In this document: piece after piece, positions 26,614 to 36,369 of the stretch
Layout: each line of letters opens with the position of its first letter
How positions within the stretch are numbered: the stretch's first letter is position 1
NCBI RefSeq assembly: GCF_001693735.1
Contig: NZ_LWDV01000008.1
Span: forward strand, 124,001 to 188,000
Source: Orenia metallireducens
GTDB taxonomy: Bacteria > Bacillota > Halanaerobiia > Halobacteroidales > Halobacteroidaceae
Direction of reading: 5' to 3'
DNA: 64,000 nt
Made by a program: the position numbers and the translations under genes
Notes under the pieces: generated by a model
Told to the model about the DNA's origin: nothing
Databases searched by the model: none
Seen by the model: only the letters and a program-made list of their open reading frames with translations

Positions 26614-26636
26614 GCCACGGGATTTTATTCCGTGGC
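26614..26636 (+). terminator. Hairpin after the alcohol dehydrogenase gene
   Basis: GCCACGG pairs perfectly with CCGTGGC around a nine-base loop. Only ATTAATATT follows, so termination efficiency is uncertain. Confidence 0.6.
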
Positions 26637-26698
26637 ATTAATATTAAATGAGTAGATGAAAATTATTCCTGTAAATTAAAGGTGTCTTTATAGATAAT

Positions 26699-26880
26699 AG
26701 ATAATGCGACACTTTTAGAACTCACACCTCACCCTAACCCCTCTGGGTTTATCAACCCGTCGTACAGGAACGGTCTCTCCTCCTCTGAGGAGAGGGAACA
26801 AAAAGAAAAATCATTTCCCCCCTCTCATTAGTTAAGGAGAGGGGGTTAGGGGGCGAGGTGGAAAATGTCGCAATATACCC
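26699..26880. repeat. GCGACA-ended element with CTCACCCTAACCCC core
   Basis: The left end ATAATGCGACACTTTT (26701-26716) and right end AAAATGTCGCAATAT (26862-26876) are imperfect inverted repeats. Inside, CACACCTCACCCTAACCCC near the left end pairs with GGTTAGGGGGCGAGGTG near the right end, and TCCTCCTCTGAGGAGAGG forms an inner palindrome, so the whole 180 bp can fold into a long hairpin. It lies between the alcohol dehydrogenase and nfnA. The rest of the 547-bp gap is AT-rich with nothing recognisable (26881-27060). Confidence 0.8.
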
Positions 26881-27086
26881 ATAAAATTTTATTTTAAATT
26901 CAAAGATTGATAATTCAAAAGAGTATAAGTTATTTTAATAGTTTAGAAGATGTCTTCTATTATTTATTTAAGAAAAGTTGATTTTACCAACTAAATTGAT
27001 ATAATTATAATAATTAGTTTTATATTTTTATGCAATTTACTATTACTAATTAGAAAATCTATATAAATTAGGAGGAGAGAGTACAA

Positions 27087-29313
<2,227 letters not shown>

Positions 29314-29352
29314 GTGACGAGTGATAAGTGGCAAAGTAAATAAGTTTTTGGT

Positions 29353-29392
29353 AATAGGGTAGCTTAAGGTGAAAATCTTAGGCTGCCCTATT
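29353..29392 (+). terminator. Terminator after nfnB
   Basis: AATAGGG and inner bases GC..TAAG pair with CTTA..GC and CCCTATT in an interrupted stem of about 13 pairs, followed by TTTTTGTTT. Confidence 0.75.
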
Positions 29393-29420
29393 TTTGTTTA
29401 GGTAGTATTATTTATCGGCT

Positions 29421-29530
29421 AATGGATATATTCATATAGTAACGAGTGACGAGTAACAGGTGATAAGTTAAGTTCTTTACTGGTTACTCGTCACTTGTCA
29501 CTAGTTACTGAATTGTGGCAATATCTCTAT
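29421..29530. repeat. Hairpin of AGTAACG/AGTGACG words
   Basis: AGTAACGAGTGACGAGTAAC (from 29438) pairs with the facing GGTTACTCGTCACTTGTCAC (to 29502) and GTTACT. The right flank TGTGGCAATATCT resembles the GCGACA-type end, while the left flank GGATATATTCATA is poorly preserved. A further single arm (GAGTGACGAGTGATAAG) sits at 29311-29328, directly after the nfnB stop. Together with the terminator these fill the 378-bp gap before the glycyl-radical operon. Confidence 0.65.
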
Positions 29531-29577
29531 ATTATTCCAACTATTTACCTATCGTAAGTGGAGGTTGATTATACACC

Positions 29578-29606
29578 TTGACAGATAAAAATTCCTATGG
29601 TACTAT
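29578..29606 (+). promoter_or_regulatory. Sigma-A promoter of the glycyl-radical enzyme operon
   Basis: TTGACA (29578-29583), 17-base spacer, TACTAT (29601-29606). The predicted start is near 29613, 79 bases before the activase gene. Confidence 0.8.
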
Positions 29607-29634
29607 ATGAGTGTAAGAACAAATAAACAACCAA

Positions 29635-29655
29635 GAACAAATGTTCACAAAATAA
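29635..29655 (+). promoter_or_regulatory. Shared 21-base element, copy 1 (probable SorC-type operator)
   Basis: GAACAAATGTTC is a perfect 12-base palindrome, followed by ACAAAATAA. The 21 bases match 33915-33935 upstream of gldA at 19 positions. Both copies begin 25-30 bases after the -10 box. It is probably bound by the regulator encoded at 35.2 kb, but a shared RNA leader function is also possible. Confidence 0.7.
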
Positions 29656-29691
29656 ATTATTTAAAAGGAATTCGTATAGGAGGTGTAAGTT

Positions 29692-30468
29692 ATGTCTAAA
29701 GGTTTAGTTACTAGAATTGAAAGATATGCCGCCTACGATGGACCAGGAATTAGAACAGTAGTCTTTCTTAAAGGTTGTCCCCTTAGGTGCCAATGGTGTA
29801 GTAGTCCTGAAACTCAGCATAGAGGACAGGAGTTTTATTATGATGGGGATTCGTCTAATAGAGAGTTAGTAGGAAAATATATGAGTGTAGAAGAGGTAGT
29901 TGAAGTAGTTAAACAGGATATTCCTTTTTATAATCAGTCGGGTGGAGGAGTAACGCTATCTGGAGGAGAGGTCTTATCACAAGCTAGATTTACTGCAGAG
30001 ATTTTAGAAAAATGCCAAGAAGAGTATATTCATACCGCTATTGAAACCTCTGGTTATGGAAGTTGGGACAATTTCAAACAGATTTTAGAATTTACTGACT
30101 TAGTATTATTTGATATTAAGCACCTAGACAGTAATAAGCATTTAGAAGCAACAGGTGTTGAGAATACTTGGATAATAGATAATTTAAAGAGAGCTGCTCA
30201 ATTGAATAAGGAGATTATCATTAGGGTTCCTGTAATTCCAGGAATTAATGATAGTAAAGAGAACATAAGCCAAACGATTGAGTTGGCACAAGAGTTAGGG
30301 ATAAAAGAGATTCATCTCCTTCCTTATCATAGCTTAGGCAGGGAGAAGTATGATAGATTAGGTAGAGAATATCTATTAGAGGATTTAGAAAGTCCTGGTG
30401 ATAAAGAGATGAATTATCTGCAAGAGTTAATAGAGTCTAAAGGGATAAAGGTTCAAATTGGAGGCTGA
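29692..30468 (+). CDS. Glycyl-radical enzyme activating protein (radical SAM)
   Basis: The 258-residue radical-SAM enzyme uses a [4Fe-4S] cluster held by CPLRCQWC (residues about 29-36) and S-adenosylmethionine to place the radical on the partner enzyme downstream. YDGPGIRTVVFLKGCPLRCQWCSSPE and the later GGGVTLSGGEVL are hallmarks. It lacks the extra eight-cysteine ferredoxin domain present in many dehydratase and lyase activases, and is closer in length to PflA. GGAGG precedes the ATG. The enzyme gene starts 23 bases after the stop. Confidence 0.93.
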   Translation: MSKGLVTRIERYAAYDGPGIRTVVFLKGCPLRCQWCSSPETQHRGQEFYYDGDSSNRELVGKYMSVEEVVEVVKQDIPFYNQSGGGVTLSGGEVLSQARFTAEILEKCQEEYIHTAIETSGYGSWDNFKQILEFTDLVLFDIKHLDSNKHLEATGVENTWIIDNLKRAAQLNKEIIIRVPVIPGINDSKENISQTIELAQELGIKEIHLLPYHSLGREKYDRLGREYLLEDLESPGDKEMNYLQELIESKGIKVQIGG

Positions 30469-30491
30469 CTATAAAAATAGGAGGGATAAAG

Positions 30492-32903
30492 GTGAAGGAT
30501 AAAGTCTATCAAATTCAAAGTCCTAGAGTAGAAAAATTAAGAGAGAGTGTTCTATCTAAAGTACCAGGAGTCTGTATTGAAAGAGCTAGATATATTACAG
30601 AAGCCTATCAAGAAAATGAAGCTGCACCTATCTATTTAAAGAGAGCTAAAGCAGTAGAGAAGATTTTACAAAATATGAGTATTTATATTAAAGATGGAGA
30701 ATTAATAGTTGGAAATCAGGCTTCTGATGAGAGAACAGCCCCTATCTTCCCAGAGTATGGTGTAGAGTGGATGGAGGCTGAAATAGAAGTAGAAGGAAAC
30801 TTTGATAAACGACCAGGTGATAACTTCTATTTACCCAAAGAGCATATTGATGAGTTATTAGACCTTATTCAATACTGGAAAGGTAAGACTTTACATGCTA
30901 AATGTTATGAGCTATTACCTGAAGAGGTTAAAAGGGCTTCTAAAGTAAAGGTGATTCATGGTGAAGGAAATATGACCTCTGGTGATGGTCATATAGTTCC
31001 AGATTTCGAGAAGGTCTTAAATAAAGGGCTTGAAGGTATAATTGCAGAGGCTCAAGCAGAACTAGAAAAGCTTGACCTAGGTGACCTTGATGCTATTAGA
31101 AAAAAAGCTTTCTGGGAAGGTACTATACTAACTAATGAAAGTGTTATAAACTTTGCAAAAAGATATGCCCAACTAGCTAAAGAGCAAGCAGAGCAGGTAG
31201 ATGACCCAGCAAGGAAAGAAGAGCTAATCAAAATAGCTGATGTTTGTGAGCGAACTCCAGCTAAAGCACCCCGTAATTTCTATGAAGCAGTGCAAGCAAT
31301 CTGGTTTATCCACTTAGTTCTTCAGATTGAAAGTAATGGTCATTCAGCTTCTTTAGGTAGAGTAGACCAATATTTATATCCATTTTATAAAAAGGATATT
31401 AAAGAAGGAGTTATCACTAAGGATTTTGCCAAAGAGCTACTAGAATGCTTGTGGGTAAAACTGTTTTCCATTATCAAGCTAAGACCTACTTCCCATGCAG
31501 GTTATGGAGCAGGCTATCCTACTTATCAAAATGTAACTATTGGTGGGCAGAATCCTCAAGGAAAAGATGAAACAAATGAATTGACTTATCTCATTTTAGA
31601 GAGTGTTGGTGAGATGAAGCTGACTCAACCGAATTTATCGGTTAGAGTACATGCCAATAGTCCAGAGAGATTATTGCGGGAGGCTGCACAGGTTATCAAA
31701 ACTGGTTATGGAATGCCTGCTTTGCATAATGATGAGATTATCATTCCTTCTTTACTTGACAAGGGAGTAAGCTATGAAGATGCCTATGGTTATACAATGG
31801 TAGGGTGTGTAGAAGTAGCTGTACCAGGTAAATGGGGGTATCGTTGTACTGGGATGACCTTCCTTAATATGTTGAAGGCCTTAGAGTTGACCTTAAATGA
31901 TGGCGTTGACCCAAGAACTGGGATTGAATTATTTAAAGGTCAAGGAAGCTTAAAAGACTTTGCAAGTTTTGATGAGTTATGGAAGGCTTGGGAAGCCCAT
32001 ATCGCTTATTATACAAAGCTTTCTGTGATTGTTGACCATGTAGCAGATACTCAGCTTGAAGAGTTCCCAGATATGTTATGCTCTTCATTAGTAGGTAATT
32101 GTATTGAGCGAGGTAAGACTGTTAAAGAGGGTGGAGCAGTTTATGATATGGTCAGTGGCTTACAGGTGGGTATTGCCAATGTAGCTAACTCTATGGCAGC
32201 TATTAAGAAGTATATCTTTGAAGAGAAGTCTTTAACGGCTGAGGAGTTAATGGAGGTTTTAGCTAATGATTTTGCAGGTGATAGAGGTAAATTTATTCAA
32301 AAAATGTTACTTGATGCTCCTAAGTACGGTAATGGAGATGATTATGTTGACCAGTTAGCAGTAGATGCTTATAAGACTTATATGGATGAGATTAAGAATT
32401 ATAAGAATACAAGGTATGGTCGAGGTCCTATTGGTGGTAATTATTATATGTCCACCTCTGGAATCTCATCTAATGTACCAATGGGAACAGTAACTGGAGC
32501 TACCCCTGATGGTCGAAATGCTGCAACACCAGCAGCAGAAGGTGCTTCACCTACTCAAGGAACAGATGTTAATGGACCAACTGGAGTTTTAAATTCTATT
32601 ACCAAGTTTTCTACGATAATGATGACTGGTGGTCAACTCCTTAATCAAAAATTTCCTCCTGAACTATTAGCAGGTAAGAGCCAATTTGATAGATTTGTTT
32701 CCTTTATTAAAGCCTTTATCAACTTAAAGGCTTGGCATATCCAATTTAATATTGTATCCAGTGAGACACTGAGAGCAGCTCAACAGAATCCAGAAAAATA
32801 TCGAGATTTAATAGTTAGAGTAGCGGGTTATTGTGCTCAATTTGTAACCTTAGATAAGAAGACCCAAGATGATATTATTGCTAGAACAGAACAGAAGTTT
32901 TAA
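30492..32903 (+). CDS. Glycyl-radical enzyme, PflD / diol-dehydratase-like
   Basis: An 803-residue PFL-family enzyme. The radical loop is RVAGYCAQF with Gly at residue 779. The thiyl Cys is at 439 in VGCVEVAVPG, with a Glu two residues on as in dehydratases, not the CC of true pyruvate formate-lyase. IESNGHSASLGRVDQYLYPFY contains the His-Ser pair that contacts substrate in glycerol dehydratase. The loop after the Cys (PGKWGYRCTGM) lacks the Asp of the Clostridium butyricum enzyme. With aldolase and gldA downstream, a polyol or glycerol-type substrate is likely, as for the uncharacterised pflD neighbourhood of E. coli. Start GTG 30492 follows AGGAGGG. Confidence 0.85.
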   Translation: MKDKVYQIQSPRVEKLRESVLSKVPGVCIERARYITEAYQENEAAPIYLKRAKAVEKILQNMSIYIKDGELIVGNQASDERTAPIFPEYGVEWMEAEIEVEGNFDKRPGDNFYLPKEHIDELLDLIQYWKGKTLHAKCYELLPEEVKRASKVKVIHGEGNMTSGDGHIVPDFEKVLNKGLEGIIAEAQAELEKLDLGDLDAIRKKAFWEGTILTNESVINFAKRYAQLAKEQAEQVDDPARKEELIKIADVCERTPAKAPRNFYEAVQAIWFIHLVLQIESNGHSASLGRVDQYLYPFYKKDIKEGVITKDFAKELLECLWVKLFSIIKLRPTSHAGYGAGYPTYQNVTIGGQNPQGKDETNELTYLILESVGEMKLTQPNLSVRVHANSPERLLREAAQVIKTGYGMPALHNDEIIIPSLLDKGVSYEDAYGYTMVGCVEVAVPGKWGYRCTGMTFLNMLKALELTLNDGVDPRTGIELFKGQGSLKDFASFDELWKAWEAHIAYYTKLSVIVDHVADTQLEEFPDMLCSSLVGNCIERGKTVKEGGAVYDMVSGLQVGIANVANSMAAIKKYIFEEKSLTAEELMEVLANDFAGDRGKFIQKMLLDAPKYGNGDDYVDQLAVDAYKTYMDEIKNYKNTRYGRGPIGGNYYMSTSGISSNVPMGTVTGATPDGRNAATPAAEGASPTQGTDVNGPTGVLNSITKFSTIMMTGGQLLNQKFPPELLAGKSQFDRFVSFIKAFINLKAWHIQFNIVSSETLRAAQQNPEKYRDLIVRVAGYCAQFVTLDKKTQDDIIARTEQKF

Positions 32904-32953
32904 CAATAAAAATTTTTGATTTTAAAATCAAGTTTAAGTATGGGGTTATAGAG

Positions 32954-33072
32954 AGATGTTGCGACACTTTTTATTAAGCTATGAGCTGTGAGTCGTGAGC
33001 TTAAGTTCTTAGAGATTTTAGCTCATAGCTTATGAGTCACAGCTTTGAAGCTAAAATGTCGCAATATATCCA
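32954..33072. repeat. GCGACA-ended element with GAGCTATGAGC core
   Basis: The left end ATGTTGCGACACTTTTT (32956-32972) faces AAAATGTCGCAATATATC (33053-33070). Between them AAGCTATGAGCTGTGAGTCG and its complement-like TTTAGCTCATAGCTTATGAG form a hairpin. This 115-bp copy lies between the glycyl-radical enzyme and the aldolase gene and may affect expression of the aldolase. Confidence 0.8.
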
Positions 33073-33106
33073 TTAACTCTCATTTTATATAAAAGGGGGA
33101 GACAAT

Positions 33107-33784
33107 ATGTTAATATTATTAGATACAGCTAATTTAGAAGAGATTAAAAGGCTTAATGATTTATACCCAATTGATGGTGTAACGACCAATCCATCGATTA
33201 TTGCTAAGGAAGATAAAGACTTCTTAGAGTTATTAACAGAGATAAAGAATATTATTGGTCAAGATAAGATGCTACATGCCCAAGTATTAAGTACTGGGGC
33301 AGAAGAGATGGTAGAGGAGGCTGAGTTTCTAGCTGAAAAATTTGGTGAAAACTTGTATGTAAAGGTTCCAGTTATTTTTGAAGGAATTAAAGCTATTAAA
33401 ATCTTAAGTAAGAAGGGAATAAAGATAACTGCAACAGCAGTATTTACGCCACAACAGGCATTTATGGCAGCTAAGGCAGGAGTTAATTTTGTGGCACCAT
33501 ATGTCAATCGCTTAGATAATATCTCTGCCGATGGAATTAACGTTGTTAGTGAAATCGTTAAATTATTTAAGGTTCACCAACTAGATACTAAGGTGATTGC
33601 TGCTAGTTTTAAAAATGTTAATCAAATTCATCAATGTTTATTACAGGGAAGTCAAGCTATCACAGCAAATCCAGAATTAATTGAAAAACTTGTCTATCAT
33701 CCAATGACTGAGTTAGGTGTAGAAGGTTTTATTTCAGATTGGGAGAAAGTTTATGGTCAAGGAAAGAAGGTAAATAATTTATAA
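33107..33784 (+). CDS. Transaldolase-like / fructose-6-phosphate aldolase
   Basis: The 225-residue protein belongs to the small transaldolase group that includes FsaA/FsaB and TalC. MLILLDTANLEEI, DGVTTNPSIIAKE and the Schiff-base Lys86 in LYVKVPV are diagnostic, as is TATAVFTPQQAFMAAKAG. These proteins either cleave fructose 6-phosphate to dihydroxyacetone and glyceraldehyde 3-phosphate or act as transaldolases. Beside glycerol dehydrogenase, dihydroxyacetone chemistry is plausible. GGGGGAG precedes the ATG. It follows the glycyl-radical gene after a repeat and ends at a large palindrome. Confidence 0.9.
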   Translation: MLILLDTANLEEIKRLNDLYPIDGVTTNPSIIAKEDKDFLELLTEIKNIIGQDKMLHAQVLSTGAEEMVEEAEFLAEKFGENLYVKVPVIFEGIKAIKILSKKGIKITATAVFTPQQAFMAAKAGVNFVAPYVNRLDNISADGINVVSEIVKLFKVHQLDTKVIAASFKNVNQIHQCLLQGSQAITANPELIEKLVYHPMTELGVEGFISDWEKVYGQGKKVNNL

Positions 33785-33795
33785 TGATATTGAGA

Positions 33796-33841
33796 AATAT
33801 AGTAGAGAGTAAATATCTAGATATTTACTCTCTACTATATT
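33796..33841. terminator. Perfect 46-bp palindrome, probable bidirectional terminator
   Basis: Centred between 33818 and 33819, the two 23-base arms are exactly complementary (arm core ATAGTAGAGAGTAAATATCT). It begins 12 bases after the aldolase stop. There is no pure T-run, but the ends are AT-rich. Termination is the simplest role; a DNA-binding or recombination site cannot be excluded. Confidence 0.7.
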
Positions 33842-33860
33842 ATAAGAAAGTCAGAGTACA

Positions 33861-33889
33861 TTGACTTTTTTTAACAAATATACTATACT
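33861..33889 (+). promoter_or_regulatory. Sigma-A promoter of gldA
   Basis: TTGACT (33861-33866), 17-base spacer, TATACT (33884-33889). The predicted start is near 33896, about 61 bases before the gldA start codon. Confidence 0.8.
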
Positions 33890-33914
33890 TATCTTAGAAC
33901 ATGATATCGTTTTA

Positions 33915-33935
33915 GTACATATGTTCACAAAATAA
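33915..33935 (+). promoter_or_regulatory. Shared 21-base element, copy 2
   Basis: GTACATATGTTC followed by ACAAAATAA matches the element at 29635-29655 at 19 of 21 positions and lies at nearly the same distance from its -10 box. An additional outer half-site GAACAT at 33897-33902 faces ATGTTC at 33921-33926. Confidence 0.7.
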
Positions 33936-33956
33936 GGTAAGAGAAAGGGTGATAAT

Positions 33957-35033
33957 ATGGCAAAGATTTTAATTTCTCCAGGTAAGTATGTCCAAGGTAA
34001 GGGTGTCTTAAAAGAGGTTGGAGAGCATATTGCTAAATTAGGTGATAAAGTATTGGCTTTATCTGACCCAGTAGTCTTAGATTTATTCCAAGAAGAGATA
34101 AAAGAAGGTTTAAAGGATAAAGATTTACTTTTAGAGAGCTTTAATGGTGAGTGTTCTAAAAATGAGATTAATAGATTGAAGGAACTAGTAGAAGAGAAGG
34201 GGATTAAAGTTGTAATTGGTATTGGGGGAGGTAAGACTTTAGATACGGCAAAGGCTGTAGCTTATTATGCTGGATTACCAGTTGCTATTATCCCAACTAT
34301 AGCTGCAACTGATGCTCCTTGTAGTGCATTATCTGTAATCTATACAGATGAAGGGGTATTTGAGGAATATCTATTCTTACCTTCAAATCCTGATGTAGTG
34401 CTAGTTGACACAGAGGTTATAGCTAAAGCCCCAGCTAGATTCTTAGTATCTGGAATGGGAGATGCTTTAGCAACATACTTTGAAGCCGCTGCTTCTAGCT
34501 TGACTAAAACAAAAGCTATGTCAGGTGGAAGTCCGACTATGACAGCCCTTAATTTGGCTGAATTATGTTATGATACATTGATTGAATATGGTCTAGTAGC
34601 TAAAAAAGCAGCAGAAGCTGGTGTAGTAACAGAAGCTTTAGAAAAGATTGTAGAAGCTAACACTCTATTAAGTGGATTAGGTTTTGAAAGTGGTGGATTA
34701 GCTGCAGCTCATGCTATTCATAATGGATTTACAGTCTTAGATGAGACCCATAATAAGACCCATGGAGAGAAGGTAGCTTATTCTACAATTGTCCAATTAG
34801 TATTAGAGGATAGAGAGCCTGAATTAATTGATGGGGTAATTGATTTCTGTAAATCTGTTGGATTACCAACAACCTTAGCTGATTTGGGTATAGAAGAGAT
34901 TAACGAAGATGATATTTTAAAGGTAGCTAAAGCAAGTACTGTAGAAGGTGAAACAATTCATAATATGCCCTTTGCTGTAGATGCTCAGATGGTTAAAGAT
35001 GCTATTTTAGCAGCAGATAGATTAGGAAGATAA
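33957..35033 (+). CDS. gldA: Glycerol dehydrogenase
   Basis: The 358-residue NAD+-dependent, Zn-type enzyme oxidises glycerol to dihydroxyacetone. SPGKYVQGKGVLKEVGEHI, GIGGGKTLDTAKAVA, PTIAATDAPCSALSVIYT and AAAHAIHNGFTVLDETH.KTHGEKVAY are the family's usual segments, including the Asp and His metal ligands. It has its own promoter with the shared 21-base element, and its neighbours are the aldolase and the glycyl-radical enzyme, as in the E. coli pflDC-fsaB-gldA region. The same reaction could supply reducing power or recycle dihydroxyacetone. Confidence 0.93.
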   Translation: MAKILISPGKYVQGKGVLKEVGEHIAKLGDKVLALSDPVVLDLFQEEIKEGLKDKDLLLESFNGECSKNEINRLKELVEEKGIKVVIGIGGGKTLDTAKAVAYYAGLPVAIIPTIAATDAPCSALSVIYTDEGVFEEYLFLPSNPDVVLVDTEVIAKAPARFLVSGMGDALATYFEAAASSLTKTKAMSGGSPTMTALNLAELCYDTLIEYGLVAKKAAEAGVVTEALEKIVEANTLLSGLGFESGGLAAAHAIHNGFTVLDETHNKTHGEKVAYSTIVQLVLEDREPELIDGVIDFCKSVGLPTTLADLGIEEINEDDILKVAKASTVEGETIHNMPFAVDAQMVKDAILAADRLGR

Positions 35034-35045
35034 TATTATAGATTA

Positions 35046-35073
35046 GTAAGGGCGAACATTATGTTCGCTCTTA
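35046..35073 (+). terminator. Terminator after gldA
   Basis: TAAGGGCGAACAT pairs with ATGTTCGCTCTTA around one base (one G-T pair), followed by TATATTTATT. Confidence 0.75.
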
Positions 35074-35201
35074 TATATTTATTGCTTGATACTTTGATTG
35101 GAGAAATTAAATAGGTTTTAGCAGAAAATAACTAAGTATACTTTAAAATTAACTAAAAAGAATTTATAATAAGGTTAGATTCTATTAAGGAGTGAATTGA
35201 T

Positions 35202-36137
35202 ATGGCAAGTTATGAACCAAAATTAATGGCTAAAGTAGCTGAATTATACTATAAATATGATCTGAGTCAACAAGAGATAGCCGATAGAATTAAGATTTCT
35301 AGAGTCAAGGTTTCAAGGATATTAACTGCAGCTAGAAAAGAAGGGATTATTGAAGTCAAGATAAATTATCCTAAAGATAATGCTACTAGACTAGAGAGAA
35401 AGTTTGAGGAAGATTTTGGACTGAAAGAAGCCAAAATTATCGTTAGCCAAGATGCTTCAGAGAAAGTTTATTTTAATGAAGTAGCTAAGACTGCTGCTAA
35501 GCATTTGAGTGAGAAGTTAGGTGATGAAGATATATTAGGAGTCTCTTGGGGGAGTACTTTACGGAGGGTGAGTGACTATGTAGAGCCTATTAATAAAGAG
35601 GTTGATATTGTGCAATTAATAGGTAATTTAGGCTCTAATGATGTAAGTGCAAATACCATCATCCATAACCTTGCCCGAGCTTTTGGTGGTGAATATAATA
35701 TATTACCAGCACCTGCTATTGTTGATAATAAAACGATTAGAGATGCTATTATCTCTGATAGAAAGATAAAAGAAATCTATGAGATGATGAATGAAATAAC
35801 GGTAGCTATGGTTGGGATTGGAGGGTTAAACCCAGTATCAATCTTCATTAAATCTGGTTATTTGCTAGAAGAGGACATGGAATTGTTAAATCAAGCTGGA
35901 GCAATAGGTGATATCTGTGCTAGATTCTTTGATATCAATGGAGAGAGATGTAATGCTGCCTTTGATGATAGGGTGATAGGGATTAGCTTTGAACAACTTA
36001 AAAAGATTCCTTATGTAATAGGAGTGGTATCTGGTGCCCATAAAGCAGAAGCTATCTTGGGTGTGATGAGAAGTGGAGTGTTAGATGTATTGATAACAGA
36101 TGAGATTACTGCACTGGCTGTATTAGAATTGATATAA
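35202..36137 (+). CDS. SorC family sugar-binding transcriptional regulator
   Basis: The 311-residue regulator has an N-terminal helix-turn-helix (YKYDLSQQEIADRIKISRVKVSRILTAARKEG, residues about 14-46) followed by the SorC effector domain (DILGVSWGSTLRRVSDYV; VDIVQLIGNLGS; SGAHKAEAILGVMRSGVLDVLITDE). Such proteins respond to phosphorylated sugars or polyols. Its position directly after gldA and the matching elements before the glycyl-radical operon and gldA make it the likely local regulator. The ATG follows AAGGAG. No copy of the 21-base element precedes the gene itself. Confidence 0.9.
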   Translation: MASYEPKLMAKVAELYYKYDLSQQEIADRIKISRVKVSRILTAARKEGIIEVKINYPKDNATRLERKFEEDFGLKEAKIIVSQDASEKVYFNEVAKTAAKHLSEKLGDEDILGVSWGSTLRRVSDYVEPINKEVDIVQLIGNLGSNDVSANTIIHNLARAFGGEYNILPAPAIVDNKTIRDAIISDRKIKEIYEMMNEITVAMVGIGGLNPVSIFIKSGYLLEEDMELLNQAGAIGDICARFFDINGERCNAAFDDRVIGISFEQLKKIPYVIGVVSGAHKAEAILGVMRSGVLDVLITDEITALAVLELI

Positions 36138-36178
36138 ATAATTAGGTTGAGTAAGGTTATTTAATCCTAACCTTAGGT

Positions 36179-36253
36179 TGAGGCTTAAACTTGATAATTC
36201 AGGTAGAAGAAATTTGATAGAGCAATTGATTAGTATATTCAAAATAAATAAGA
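36179..36253 (+). pseudogene. Short relic resembling the end of an nfnB-like gene
   Basis: TTGATAATTCAGGTAGAAGAA resembles the PDDSGRRR codons of nfnB (29005-29027), and the following GCAATTGATTAGTATATTCAAA resembles its AIDEYIQS codons near the stop (29275-29296), with about 250 bp missing between. The stretch is too short for certainty but is collinear. It suggests a deleted second nfnB copy. Confidence 0.4.
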
Positions 36254-36256
36254 TTA

Positions 36257-36301
36257 AACTAAGAAGACTACTAGTAAAGTATATATCAGTAGTCTTTTTT
36301 A
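36257..36301 (+). terminator. Terminator upstream of the DUF445 gene
   Basis: AAGACTACT (36266-36274) pairs with AGTAGTCTT around a loop of about 14 bases and is followed by TTTTAATT. It closes the regulator transcript. Confidence 0.7.
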
Positions 36302-36369
36302 ATTATGGTCAATATAGTAGGAGTTATATTAGATTAACAATCACTTAACTTAACAGAAAGGAGGAGTTT

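Noticed and set aside
26699-26880. Ordinary terminator pair of the alcohol dehydrogenase and nfn genes
   Set aside because: A separate hairpin already follows the alcohol dehydrogenase gene, and the 180-bp palindrome has ends shared with other elements.
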